A stretch of 64,000 bases of DNA from Leisingera daeponensis DSM 23529 (lineage in GTDB: Bacteria > Pseudomonadota > Alphaproteobacteria > Rhodobacterales > Rhodobacteraceae): assembly GCF_000473145.1 (NCBI RefSeq), contig NZ_KI421500.1, positions 496,225-560,224 of the forward strand, in the 5' to 3' direction. Position numbers and translations under genes: made by a program. Shown here piece after piece: positions 46,532 through 54,919 of the stretch (position 1 is its first letter; every line of letters starts with the position of its first letter). The notes beneath the pieces are model-generated. The model searched no databases. It was given only the letters and a program-made list of their open reading frames with translations, and was not told the origin of the DNA.

Positions 46532-47932
46532 TCAGGCGGAGGGGTAGCAGAAGCTGTCGGTGGAGCAGTCGCCGCCCTCCAGCCGGATCTGGTGGCTGCG
46601 GTAGCCCTTGGGGAACTCCACATAGAAGTCCTTGTCCAGCTCCAGCCCGCCGTTTTCACCGGCATTGGCCATCACCATCTGGCCGCCCTCGGCGTCCGGA
46701 TAGAACTGGTCATCCCAGGTGGAATAGAGCGAGTTGGTCCAGTAGACCCGCTTGCCGTCGCGGCTGATCTCCACCATCTGCGGGCCATAGGCAAAGTCCT
46801 TGCCGTTGGGATGCTTGGTGCCCCGCGCAATCCCGCCGATCTCCACCTTGCCGGCCAGCTTGGGGTTCATCGGGTCAGAGACATCATACTGATGCATCTC
46901 ACCCAGGCCCCAGCAGGCCACGTACAGGAACCTGTCATCCAGGCTCAGGTCGATATCGGTGACCAGGGGCGGCACCGCCTCGAACCCCTGCAACAGCGGC
47001 GGCAGGTTTTCCGGCTTCTCGGGCCGCGGGTCGATGGTGATGGTCTTCTTGGCCTCAAAGCTGCCGTCGGCCTGCTGCCACCAGGTGAAGATCGCGCCCT
47101 GCAGGTTGGTGGTGTCGACCACAACGCCGCAAAACCCGTAATCCTTGGAGGGATCATGCGCGGGCCGGATCTCCAGCGCCATCTGGTGGTTTTCGCCGAG
47201 GTCGATGGTCTGCACGTTCTTGCGCTGGCGCAGGTTCCAGAAATGGATCGAGTGGCCGTATTTGTTGCTCAGCAGATCCTCCGCCACGATGCCGTTCTCG
47301 AACTGCGGCGGCAGGCCCCATTCCGAACTCACCATGTAGTCGCGCGGCAGGTTCCACCAGAAATCATAATGCTTGTCCTGCTTGCCGCGGTCCATCTCGT
47401 AGCGGCCCAGGATCTCGAAGGTCTCGCAATCCATGATGAAGATGCCCGGGGGGCCGTCGGTGCCATCCTCGCCGCCGCCGCCCAGGGTGGACACATAGAT
47501 GCCTTCGGGGCCGCAGTGGATGGTGTGCGGGCGCGAATAGCCGGTCTTGGCAAAAACCTCCTCGGGTTCGATGATCTTGTGGATCTTCGCCGCGCGCGGC
47601 TCCTTCACGTCGACCACATAGATCCGGCTGGAGCGGATGCCGGGAATGATCAGATAGCGCCGCTCCAGAAACGCGTGGCCGGACAGCGGCGACAGCGACG
47701 AGGAGCAGGCGTTCCAGCCGAAGTGGTGAAATTCGTCGCCCTTGTTGGGCATGATCAGTTGATGCACGATCTCGCCATAGCTGTCGGACTTCGGGTCGAC
47801 ATCGACCACCGCCAGCCCGTCGGGCTGGGAGCCGTCGGGGCTCAGCATCAGGGTAAAGGCCAGCGTTTCCGCCGGGGCCTCCATGGCAAGCCTGGGGGTG
47901 GCATGAAAAGTGGGGTCAGGCCTCAAGTTCAT
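46532..47932 (-). CDS. mtoX: Methanethiol oxidase / selenium-binding protein 56 family
   Basis: 466 residues from ATG 47932, preceded by GGGAGG. SBP56 landmarks: FHHFGWNACSSS, YSRPHTIHCGPEGIYVS, YGHSIHFWNLRQRKNVQTID, VTDIDLSLDDRFLYVACWGL and YGPQMVEISRDGKRVYWTNS. The family is a beta-propeller; bacterial MtoX oxidises methanethiol to formaldehyde, H2O2 and sulfide. Roseobacters release methanethiol when they demethylate DMSP. No Sec or Tat signal is obvious here. The membrane-protein gene follows in the same operon. Confidence 0.88.
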   Translation of the reverse strand: MNLRPDPTFHATPRLAMEAPAETLAFTLMLSPDGSQPDGLAVVDVDPKSDSYGEIVHQLIMPNKGDEFHHFGWNACSSSLSPLSGHAFLERRYLIIPGIRSSRIYVVDVKEPRAAKIHKIIEPEEVFAKTGYSRPHTIHCGPEGIYVSTLGGGGEDGTDGPPGIFIMDCETFEILGRYEMDRGKQDKHYDFWWNLPRDYMVSSEWGLPPQFENGIVAEDLLSNKYGHSIHFWNLRQRKNVQTIDLGENHQMALEIRPAHDPSKDYGFCGVVVDTTNLQGAIFTWWQQADGSFEAKKTITIDPRPEKPENLPPLLQGFEAVPPLVTDIDLSLDDRFLYVACWGLGEMHQYDVSDPMNPKLAGKVEIGGIARGTKHPNGKDFAYGPQMVEISRDGKRVYWTNSLYSTWDDQFYPDAEGGQMVMANAGENGGLELDKDFYVEFPKGYRSHQIRLEGGDCSTDSFCYPSA

Positions 47933-48150
47933 CGTCAAATCCTCCCTGGAAAACAGGCGCCTGAAATTTTGGTCTTCTCGCTGCGCCCGGGGCGATGCTG
48001 GCACACATCCGGATTTCGGGCAAATTTTTTTGAAACACGCGTCCGGGCGGAACGTTTGTTCTGCCAAGGCGGTCGTATAACGCGCTTTTCGCCTGTCCGC
48101 GGGAGGCGCGGCGGACCCGTGTTCCCTCCAGCCGGATGGCCGCAGCGGCA

Positions 48151-48178
48151 AAAGGAAAGGCCCGCACAAGGGCGGGCC
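48151..48178 (-). terminator. Terminator of the second Hint gene
   Basis: On the minus strand GGCCCGC - CCTTGT - GCGGGCC followed by TTTCCTTTT. It lies 30 bp after the Hint stop and separates it from mtoX, which therefore needs its own promoter in 47933-48150. Confidence 0.75.
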
Positions 48179-48208
48179 GAAGGTGGGGGAGGGAAAAACG
48201 GTTGGCGG

Positions 48209-48886
48209 TCAGGCTGCCAGAATGCGGTCCAGCAGGTTGTCCAGCGGCGCAGGCAGGCGGGCGTCTTCCGCGCCCATGCCGGTGTCCGCAAGGGCACGGC
48301 CCTCATCGCTTGCCAGAACCTGGCGGGTTTCGGTCAGCGACAGATGGTGAAAGGCAGAGCCTTCAGAGTCATCGCCGGCGGGCAGCAGCATGCCGCTTTC
48401 GGCCCAGACCAGCTCTTCTTCCGCGAATTCGAAATGGATCCGGCCCAGACGCTCGGGCGCCGCGGCGGTGATGCCCCTGTAGCCGGCCAGGGCGATCAGC
48501 TTGGTGACCACAACCGGCAGCCCGAACAGGCGCTCGGCGGTGTCCATCTCCAGCGCCACTTTCTGGTCGGAGGGCAGCATCAGATCGGTGTCATTGCCCA
48601 GGGCGCCGGCGGGGACATGCATGCAGGTGGTCAGGCGCGGCACGGCATGGCGCACCGCTTTCACTTCCTGGGCGCCGCCGTCAAAGGTGAACACCATGTC
48701 GCCGGGCTTGATGTCGCGGGCCTGCTTGAACCCTTCTTCCGTCTCCACCAGGGTGGCGGGCAGAAAGCCGCCGCTGCGGATGCGGGCACGCTTCGGCGCG
48801 GGTTTGCAGGACTGCGGCAGGGGAGTGTTCAGCAGCATATCAACCGGCAGGAAATCGGCGAAATCTGTGGTGTGATCCAGCTGCAT
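48209..48886 (-). CDS. Hint-domain protein 2, degenerate
   Basis: 225 residues from ATG 48886, with AAGGGA at good spacing; ATG 48937 is an alternative. Residues ~35-150 follow the Hint pattern: GGFLPATLVETEEGFKQARD, then IKPGDMVFTFDGGAQEVKAV and LMLPSDQKVALEM. The canonical first Cys is replaced by Gly (G-F-x-x-x-T), and the SPxHR motif is LPSDQK, so protein splicing or cleavage looks impossible. The acidic C-terminus ends LPAPLDNLLDRILAA. Its promoter region carries CtrA-, DnaA- and CcrM-type sites. Confidence 0.75.
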   Translation of the reverse strand: MQLDHTTDFADFLPVDMLLNTPLPQSCKPAPKRARIRSGGFLPATLVETEEGFKQARDIKPGDMVFTFDGGAQEVKAVRHAVPRLTTCMHVPAGALGNDTDLMLPSDQKVALEMDTAERLFGLPVVVTKLIALAGYRGITAAAPERLGRIHFEFAEEELVWAESGMLLPAGDDSEGSAFHHLSLTETRQVLASDEGRALADTGMGAEDARLPAPLDNLLDRILAA

Positions 48887-49210
48887 TTTGTGTCCCTTCT
48901 GAGCGTCCTTGGCCCGGCGTCTTGCCGTTGAAGCCATCAGGCCCCCGAATTGGGACCAAATTGGGGCAGGGGTGCGGCCCCTTCCGGGATGCGGCGGATT
49001 TTTGGGGACAAAAGCGCGGTTTTACCCGGCATTGTTAACCTTTTGACGGTGCAGCCTGAGGATTTGTTAAGGATTGACGCTCGGTCAACGCTCGGCGCGC
49101 GAGACGCTCGAATCGCGATTCTTGTTGGTTAACAAGGTATTAACGCAAGGTTGCGCTGTTAATAATTACGGTGATGACTCTGTGGATAACTGTGTGAACG
49201 CTTTGAAAGA
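48887..49210 (-). promoter_or_regulatory. Cell-cycle-type control region upstream of Hint gene 2
   Basis: A TTAA-N7-TTAAC CtrA-type box lies at 49129-49144. A perfect DnaA box (TGTGGATAA, complement TTATCCACA) lies at 49181-49189. Three GANTC (CcrM) sites lie at 49110, 49117 and 49176. ACGCTCG occurs three times (49077, 49088, 49104). The 49120-49220 stretch is much more A/T-rich than the rest of the window. No gene is seen. The region starts just after the cvpA terminator. Confidence 0.65.
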
Positions 49211-49243
49211 AAAGAAAAACGGGCGCCTGTGCGGCGCCCGTTC
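49211..49243 (-). terminator. Terminator of radA-cvpA
   Basis: On the minus strand ACGGGCGCC - GCACA - GGCGCCCGT followed by TTTTCTTT: a perfect 9-bp stem and T-run, about 30 bp after the cvpA stop. Confidence 0.9.
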
Positions 49244-49271
49244 GGATCTGTCCCGAAATGTACTGTTGGCT

Positions 49272-49826
49272 TTACTGCCCGCAGCTGCCGATCAGCGCCT
49301 CGTACTGCTGGGTGACCCAGCCCAGGGCCTGCTCCGGATTGCGCTCCTCGATCTTGCCGATCATGCGCTCAAACACCACCGCGGAGCGGCTTTCGTCAAC
49401 CACGGTAAAGCTCTGCCCGGTCATCACCACCGCATAGAGGAAGAAGGCAATCGCCACCAGGAGGATGCCGCGCAGCACCCCGAAGAAGAAGCCTGCGCCC
49501 TGGTCCACCCCGCCAAGCGCCGAGCGCTGCACCAGGGTCGAGAACAGCGGCGTGAAGAAGGAGACCACGATCAGCGCCAGCGCGAACACCGCGGCAAAGG
49601 CAGCGATGATCGACAACTCGCAGCTGTCGGCGATGAATTCGCCGATCACCGGGATCTCCGCCATCAGCGGCTCGACCTGCGGCGCAAAGATGAAGGCGAG
49701 GATGCCGGCGGCAATCCAGCCGGCGATGGCCATGGCCTCGCGCACGAACCCGCGCGAATAGGCCAGCAGCGCCGATACGACGATGACCAGGGCCACGACC
49801 CCGTCAATGATTGTGAAACCTTCCAT
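49272..49826 (-). CDS. cvpA: CvpA family membrane protein
   Basis: 184 residues, four membrane helices. FTIIDGVVALVIVVSALLAY and SRGFVREAMAIAGWIAAGIL are the family's first two helices; GAGFFFGVLRGILLVAIAFF is the conserved GxxxGxxRG stretch. CvpA is needed for colicin V production in E. coli and for envelope integrity. It usually sits next to purF; here it is downstream of radA with a 42-bp gap and has its own terminator. Confidence 0.9.
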   Translation of the reverse strand: MEGFTIIDGVVALVIVVSALLAYSRGFVREAMAIAGWIAAGILAFIFAPQVEPLMAEIPVIGEFIADSCELSIIAAFAAVFALALIVVSFFTPLFSTLVQRSALGGVDQGAGFFFGVLRGILLVAIAFFLYAVVMTGQSFTVVDESRSAVVFERMIGKIEERNPEQALGWVTQQYEALIGSCGQ

Positions 49827-49868
49827 GTCCCTCGCCCGTTTACCTGCGGTATCAAATTTTTTGCGACT

Positions 49869-51230
49869 TTAGCCGGCCCCGAAGAATTCGCCAACAAAAC
49901 CGGCCAGGTCGCTGGACTTTCGCAAGTTCAGGCCTTTCACGGACACGGTTTTGCTGCCGCTTGGGGCAATCGCCGCCGTGAAACCAAGTTTTTGCGCCTC
50001 TTTCAACCGGTTTTCCGTCTGCGGCGCCGGGCGCAGGGCCCCGGATAGCGAAATTTCTCCGAAAACCGCGGTATCGGCGGGCAAAGCGACGTCTTCCCGC
50101 GCACTCAGCAGCGCCGCCGCCACCGCCAGGTCGGCGGCCGGTTCGGAAATCTTCATGCCGCCCGCCACGTTCAGGTAGACATCCAGCCCGGCAAACGGAA
50201 TGCCGCAGCGCGCCTCCAGAACGGCGAGGATCATCGCCAGCCGCGATGAATCCCAGCCGACCACCGCCCGGCGCGGCTGCGAATGCGGCGAGGGCGCAAT
50301 CAGTGCCTGCAGCTCGACCAGGACCGGCCGGGTGCCCTCGATGCCCGCAAACACCACCGATCCGGGGCTGGGCTCGCCGCGTTCGGACAGGAACAGGGCA
50401 GAGGGGTTCACCACTTCCGCCAGCCCGCCGCCGGTCATCTCGAACACCCCGATCTCATCGGCCGGGCCGAAGCGGTTCTTGACTGCGCGCAGGATGCGGA
50501 ACTGGTGGCCGCGCTCGCCCTCGAAATACAGCACCGTGTCGACCATATGCTCGACCACCCGGGGGCCTGCGATCTGGCCGTCCTTGGTGACATGGCCCAC
50601 CATGATCACCGACACCCCGTTGCGCTTGGCAAAGGTGGTCAGCTCATGCGCCGCCGCGCGCACCTGGCTGACGGACCCGGGCGCGCTGTCCACGTGATCG
50701 GCCCACATGGTCTGGATCGAGTCGATGATCGCCAGCTGCGGCTTCTCTGCTTCCAGCGTCGTCAGGATGTCGCGCAGGTTGGTCTCCGCAGCCAGCTTCA
50801 CCGGCGCATCTGCCAGCCCCAGCCGCTGCGCCCGCATCCGCACCTGGGCCGAGGCTTCCTCGCCGCTGACATAGACGGTCTTGAGCCCCGCATGGGCAAA
50901 CCGCGCCGCCGCCTGCAGCAAGAGGGTGGATTTGCCGATGCCCGGATCGCCGCCCACCAGGATCGCCGAGGCCGGAACCAGCCCGCCGCCCAGCACCCGG
51001 TCCAGCTCTCCCGCGCCGCAGCAGGTGCGCGGCGGCGGCGTCTCCCGCGCCGACAGATCCGTCAGCTGAATGGTGCGGCCGCGCTTGACCCCCAAGGACT
51101 TCTTGGCGGGGCCGGAGGACAGCCCCTGATCTTCGCTGATGGTGTTCCAGTCGCCGCAGCCTTCGCAGCGGCCCGACCATTTGGAAAAGCTGGCCCCGCA
51201 GGCCGAGCAGGAGAAAGTTGTTTTTGCCAT
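49869..51230 (-). CDS. radA: DNA repair protein RadA (Sms)
   Basis: 453 residues. Zinc finger C8, C11, C22, C25. Walker A VGGDPGIGKSTLLLQ, the RadA-specific KNRFG motif (VKNRFGPADEIGVFEM), and a C-terminal Lon-like domain (LDVYLNVAGGMKISEPAADL). RadA drives branch migration in recombination and helps repair and restart forks. Length and domains are normal. It probably heads the radA-cvpA operon. Confidence 0.95.
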   Translation of the reverse strand: MAKTTFSCSACGASFSKWSGRCEGCGDWNTISEDQGLSSGPAKKSLGVKRGRTIQLTDLSARETPPPRTCCGAGELDRVLGGGLVPASAILVGGDPGIGKSTLLLQAAARFAHAGLKTVYVSGEEASAQVRMRAQRLGLADAPVKLAAETNLRDILTTLEAEKPQLAIIDSIQTMWADHVDSAPGSVSQVRAAAHELTTFAKRNGVSVIMVGHVTKDGQIAGPRVVEHMVDTVLYFEGERGHQFRILRAVKNRFGPADEIGVFEMTGGGLAEVVNPSALFLSERGEPSPGSVVFAGIEGTRPVLVELQALIAPSPHSQPRRAVVGWDSSRLAMILAVLEARCGIPFAGLDVYLNVAGGMKISEPAADLAVAAALLSAREDVALPADTAVFGEISLSGALRPAPQTENRLKEAQKLGFTAAIAPSGSKTVSVKGLNLRKSSDLAGFVGEFFGAG

Positions 51231-51313
51231 GCCGGATCAGTGGCAGATGTTTCTGTTTTGTTCAAGGGGGCTGCGCGTGCTGCACCTGAGGATGCGAGGC
51301 TCTGCCTCGCGCT

Positions 51314-51378
51314 CCGGGATATTTAGGGCCAGATGAATGAAGGATCCGGTCCTCATCTGGCTGAAAATATCCCGGGGG
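51314..51378. repeat. Inverted pair of GGGATATTT-type roseobacter repeats
   Basis: Forward copy 51314-51345 (CCGGGATATTTAGGGCCAGA, TGAATGA) and an inverted copy 51344-51378, whose complement reads CCGGGATATTTTCAGCCAGA, TGAGG. Together they form a long imperfect hairpin with an inner AGGA-TCCGG-TCCT. GGGGGCAGCGCCCCC follows at 51394-51408, matching the hairpin at 33284. It lies between radA and the next minus-strand gene. Confidence 0.65.
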
Positions 51379-51417
51379 AGGCCCGTGAGGGCCGGGGGCA
51401 GCGCCCCCGCACCCCGG

Positions 51418-52200
51418 TCAGTCGGCGCGCCGCGGCGGCTTCATCGCCACCACGCTGCCGGTTTCGGGGTCGGTGCCGTCCGGCGGGCTTTGCAGCTGCG
51501 CCGACAGTTCCGGCAACAGCTCGAACAGCTCCTCGCGCAGGCGGCCCAGGTGCGACTTTGCCAGCGATTCCTCGATTTCCACGTCGCGGGTCCACTGGCG
51601 CAGCTCGTGCATCACCATCTTGGCATCCTCCAGCCGGGCCTGGAAGGTATCCAGTTCCTCCTGCCGCTGCTTCAGAAACGTGCGGGCACGCTCGACATTG
51701 GCGTCCGAATAGGTGCTGGCCAAATCCTGGCTGACCTGGCTCATCTGCGCCGCCAGCTCCAGCACTTCCGGCTCCAGCTCGCCCAGATCCGGGTGGTTGC
51801 GCATGAAGGCGAGCCGTTCCTTCACCGCGTCGAATTCGGAGCGGGCGGTGAACAGCCCCTTGCGGTCGCCGGCGTGGGCGGTGTGGTAGGCGCGGGCCAC
51901 ATCCTCCATCTGCACGCTGAATTTCCGGTGCGAATTCTCCAGCGCCAGCATGCGGCCGTTTGCCGGCAGGAAAAACGCCAGCATCAGCACCAGCGCGGTC
52001 AGCGTGATCTGCGCCACCATGCCGGCCTGCGGATAATAGGTCCCGTCCAGCCCCGCCTGCAGCGTCAGCCAGGGCCAGACGCCGGCGGCAGACAGCGCCG
52101 TCGCCAAGACCGCGCCGAGCGCGGCAACGCAGATCAGCGCAAACGTGAGGCGCAGGAACAGCGCCTGGGATTTGAAAAGGACAGTGTGAACGGCGGACAT
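51418..52200 (-). CDS. Two-helix membrane protein with long coiled coil
   Basis: 260 residues from ATG 52200, preceded by GGAGGGG. Two membrane helices at ~15-37 and ~55-77 (ITLTALVLMLAFFLPANG). From ~85 to ~240 a long heptad-like coiled coil (EVLELAAQMSQVSQDLASTY, KQRQEELDTFQARLEDAKM). The tail is Pro-rich. I recall this type as DNA repair protein in roseobacter annotations next to radA, without evidence. A scaffold or sensor role is possible. Function unknown. Confidence 0.7.
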   Translation of the reverse strand: MSAVHTVLFKSQALFLRLTFALICVAALGAVLATALSAAGVWPWLTLQAGLDGTYYPQAGMVAQITLTALVLMLAFFLPANGRMLALENSHRKFSVQMEDVARAYHTAHAGDRKGLFTARSEFDAVKERLAFMRNHPDLGELEPEVLELAAQMSQVSQDLASTYSDANVERARTFLKQRQEELDTFQARLEDAKMVMHELRQWTRDVEIEESLAKSHLGRLREELFELLPELSAQLQSPPDGTDPETGSVVAMKPPRRAD

Positions 52201-52342
52201 GAATACCCCTCCATAATACCGAAACCACCCGGGGGCCGGTGGCAGGGGGGGTGGCCTTGTCAGGCCGTCCACGGCGGCACCCTCGGAACACAACAACGCG
52301 GTTCATCGGCAAAATGTTGCACAAGAATCAAATTTTAGGCAA

Positions 52343-52795
52343 CTATCCGCTGATCTTATTCCTGAACGCCTGCGGCGCATTTGCCATGCCCAGCACCAGC
52401 GAGGCGAGGATGCAGCCGGTGAACAGGTAAAGGCCCCAGGCCGTCTCGATGGTGGCGAGGCCAATGCCCTTGGCGAGGGTGATATAGAGCGCGATCAGGA
52501 ACACATCGGCCATCGCCAGCTTGCCCAGCACATGCAGCACCGGCTTCAGCCGCGCGTCCAGCAGGTTCCACTGCACCAGCGCCAGGCCGATGGTCTTGAG
52601 GTAGGGGGCGAAGATCGCAAAGAAGGTGACGATCAGCGCCAGCACCGCGTCGCTGCCCCAAAGGCTCTGCAGCCCGGTGATCACCGATATCTCGCTGAGG
52701 CCGAAAATCGGCAGCAGCCCCGCCCGCATCAAGGGCGCGAACCAGGCGACGGGGTAGAGGATCAGGAGCGACAGGGTGAGGAAGCGGAGGATCAT
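52343..52795 (-). CDS. Paraquat-inducible protein A-like membrane protein
   Basis: 150 residues from ATG 52795, with GGAG nearby. Four membrane helices: LTLSLLILYPVAWFAPLMRA, ALIVTFFAIFAPYLKTIGLA, VLHVLGKLAMADVFLIALYI and GLYLFTGCILASLVLGMA. The spacing and the K-x-x-MADVFLIA motif match one PqiA domain (PqiA itself has two). PqiA proteins work with MCE/PqiB in lipid transport. The mlaF/mlaE genes are close, on the same strand. Confidence 0.8.
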   Translation of the reverse strand: MILRFLTLSLLILYPVAWFAPLMRAGLLPIFGLSEISVITGLQSLWGSDAVLALIVTFFAIFAPYLKTIGLALVQWNLLDARLKPVLHVLGKLAMADVFLIALYITLAKGIGLATIETAWGLYLFTGCILASLVLGMANAPQAFRNKISG

Positions 52796-52911
52796 AGCGG
52801 CTCGTTTTCTGCGGGTCCGCCAAGACTTGGGCCTTCTGTGCCGTGATTGAAAGGGGGAAAACGGCGAGAACCTTTCCTGCTGAGGCTTCTGCGGCCTTGT
52901 GAAGGAAGCCT

Positions 52912-52940
52912 CCGGCGGGAGTATTTGGAGAAGGTGAAAA
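52912..52940. repeat. GGGAGTATTT-type roseobacter repeat
   Basis: CCGGCGGGAGTATTTGGAGA followed by AGGTGAAAA, similar to CCGGAGTATTTTTGCAAAGA at 33382 and to the pair at 51314-51378. Lies in the gap between the membrane-protein stop and the PqiA-like start. Confidence 0.55.
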
Positions 52941-52955
52941 GGGGGACAAGGCTTC

Positions 52956-53390
52956 TTACTGGAAGCTGTCTTCGCATACCGGTCTTGCAGAGTTGGACGC
53001 GGCGTAACCCATTGCGGGCAGGGCGGCAATGAGGAGGAGGACAAATGCATCATTCAGGCGCGGGCGCAGCTTGCTGCGAAACGCCTGGACGGTCCAGTCA
53101 AGCATGGTGCTGGCGAACAACAGCACAAAAACCAATGTGTTCAGGCCTTGCGGCAGGAGCCGGCTGCTGAACCCGGGCGATACCCAGTTTGTCGCCAGCA
53201 GGCCGGACCAGAGAAGTGCAGAGGCGATCCCGATTGCGATGCGGGGCGAGGCTTGCCCGTTCAGCCGCTTTGCAATCAGGGAAAGGCCGGCGGCAACAGG
53301 CAGGGCCAGGATGATGTAGGACATCGCAACCGCATAAGGGCTCGGGCCGGAGCCAAGAAGGTTATGAAGCGGAAGGCACTCCTCAGCCAT
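52956..53390 (-). CDS. Hypothetical four-helix membrane protein
   Basis: 144 residues. Hydrophobic segments at ~22-40 (MSYIILALPVAAGLSLIAKR), ~50-68, ~82-98 (LNTLVFVLLFASTMLDWTVQ) and ~112-130. It ends in a short periplasmic tail with one Cys. The start is 3 bp after the mlaF stop, so it may be the third gene of the mla-like operon. No family recognised. Codon use is a little more A/T-rich than mlaF. Confidence 0.6.
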   Translation of the reverse strand: MAEECLPLHNLLGSGPSPYAVAMSYIILALPVAAGLSLIAKRLNGQASPRIAIGIASALLWSGLLATNWVSPGFSSRLLPQGLNTLVFVLLFASTMLDWTVQAFRSKLRPRLNDAFVLLLIAALPAMGYAASNSARPVCEDSFQ

Positions 53391-53393
53391 GCC

Positions 53394-54140
53394 TCACCGC
53401 ACCGCCTCGATCGGCCCCTCGGCGCGGCCGTGGATGAACTGGTCGAGATAGGGGTCGCCCGAATGGTCCATCTCCGCGACGGGGCCGGTCCATTGGATCA
53501 CCCCGCCGTGCAGCATCGCCACATTGTCGGCAATGGCGCGCACCGAGGTCATGTCGTGGGTGATGGTCATTGCGGTTGCGCCCATCTCCACCACGATCTC
53601 GCGGATCAGGTCGTTGATCACACCGGACATGATCGGGTCCAGCCCGGTGGTCGGCTCATCGAAAAAGATGATCTCCGGCTCCGCCGCAATGGCGCGGGCG
53701 AGGCCCACGCGCTTCTGCATCCCGCCCGACAGCTCTGACGGAAAGAGGTCGGCCACATTGGCCTTCAGGCCCACGCGGCGCAGCTTTTCGATGGCGATGG
53801 CGCGCGCTTCCTCCGCCGGGCGCTTCAGCGTGCCGCGCAAGAGCCGGAAGGCCACGTTCTGCCAGACCGGCAGGCTGTCAAACAGCGCGCCGCCCTGGAA
53901 CAGCATGCCAAAGCGCGCCAGGAACTTGTCGCGGTCGCCGGAGTCGGCGGGCTTGCCATCGACATAGATCTGACCCGAGTCCGGCTTGATCAGCCCCAGG
54001 ATGCTTTTCAGCGCCACCGATTTGCCGGTGCCGGAGCCGCCGATGATCACCATCGAGGTGCCCTTGGCGATCTCCAGGTTCATGCCATTCAGGACGCGGT
54101 TGTCGCCAAAGGCCTTATGGACATTTTCCATGCGGATCAT
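53394..54140 (-). CDS. mlaF: MlaF-like ABC ATPase for phospholipid transport
   Basis: 248 residues. Walker A GGSGTGKSVALK, signature ELSGGMQKRVGLARAIA and Walker B IIFFDEPTTGLDPIMSGV are diagnostic of the MlaF/Ttg2A subgroup. It powers the MlaE permease, which moves phospholipids between the inner and outer membranes. The start overlaps the mlaE stop. The MCE protein MlaD and the periplasmic MlaC are not in this window. Confidence 0.92.
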   Translation of the reverse strand: MIRMENVHKAFGDNRVLNGMNLEIAKGTSMVIIGGSGTGKSVALKSILGLIKPDSGQIYVDGKPADSGDRDKFLARFGMLFQGGALFDSLPVWQNVAFRLLRGTLKRPAEEARAIAIEKLRRVGLKANVADLFPSELSGGMQKRVGLARAIAAEPEIIFFDEPTTGLDPIMSGVINDLIREIVVEMGATAMTITHDMTSVRAIADNVAMLHGGVIQWTGPVAEMDHSGDPYLDQFIHGRAEGPIEAVR

Positions 54141-54919
54141 AGCGAGAAGAACACCCCTGTCAGGACAAAGTTGGCGGCCAGGATCAGCACCGCGGCGGCT
54201 TCCACCGACCCCTTGGTGGCGCGGCCCACGCCCTGTGCGCCGCGGCCCGACTGCATGCCGTAGTAGCAGCCCATCATCGCCGCGATGGTGCCAAAGGCGG
54301 CGCCCTTGACCAGCGAGGAGATGATGTCGAGCGGCTCCAGGAAGTCGACCGTGTTCTTGAGGTAGGCGGCAGCGTTGAAGCCGAGGTTCTGCACCGCCAC
54401 CGTATAGCCGCCCATGATGCCGATGATGTCGCCGATGCCGACCAGCACCGGCACCGTGATCAGCGCTGCCAGCACGCGGGGCGCGACCAGGTACTTCATC
54501 GGATGGGTGGACAGCGTCACCAGCGCGTCGATCTGCTCGGTCACCTTCATGGTGGCGATCTCGGCGGCGATGGAGGAGGTGACGCGCGCCGCGATCATCA
54601 GCCCGACCAGCACCGGACCCAGCTCGCGTACCATGCCGATGGCGACGATCTGCGGCACCACGGCTTCGGCGTTGAAGCGGGCGCCGCCGGCATAGATCTG
54701 CAGCGCCAGCGCGCCGCCGGTGAAAATCGCGGTCAGGCCGACCACCGGCAGCGACAGCCAGCCGATGTTCAGCAGCGAATTCAGCACTTCCCGCGGGTAA
54801 TAGGGCGGGCGCAGCATATGGCTGAAGGCCCCCAGCGCAAACAGCGCCGCGCGGCCAACAGCCGACAGCCCCGCCAGGGCGGTGCGGCCCAGCCGGGCCA
54901 GGAGAGCGATTGGATTCAT
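54137..54919 (-). CDS. mlaE: MlaE-like ABC permease
   Basis: 260 residues, MlaE/YrbE family: [40 protein letters not shown] and [20 protein letters not shown] are the signature stretches. Five to six membrane segments. Pairs with MlaF. It starts 4 bp inside the alr stop (ATGA overlap), so alr, mlaE and mlaF are translated from one message. Confidence 0.93.
   Translation of the reverse strand: MNPIALLARLGRTALAGLSAVGRAALFALGAFSHMLRPPYYPREVLNSLLNIGWLSLPVVGLTAIFTGGALALQIYAGGARFNAEAVVPQIVAIGMVRELGPVLVGLMIAARVTSSIAAEIATMKVTEQIDALVTLSTHPMKYLVAPRVLAALITVPVLVGIGDIIGIMGGYTVAVQNLGFNAAAYLKNTVDFLEPLDIISSLVKGAAFGTIAAMMGCYYGMQSGRGAQGVGRATKGSVEAAAVLILAANFVLTGVFFSL

Noticed and set aside
46466..48931. 821-codon frame antisense to mtoX and the Hint gene
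   Set aside because: It runs across two real genes and two regulatory gaps; no motif is found.
49110..49220. Chromosomal replication origin
   Set aside because: There is a CtrA box, A/T-rich DNA and one perfect DnaA box, but only one strong DnaA box and no hemE-, dnaA- or parAB-type neighbours. A promoter is the simpler reading.
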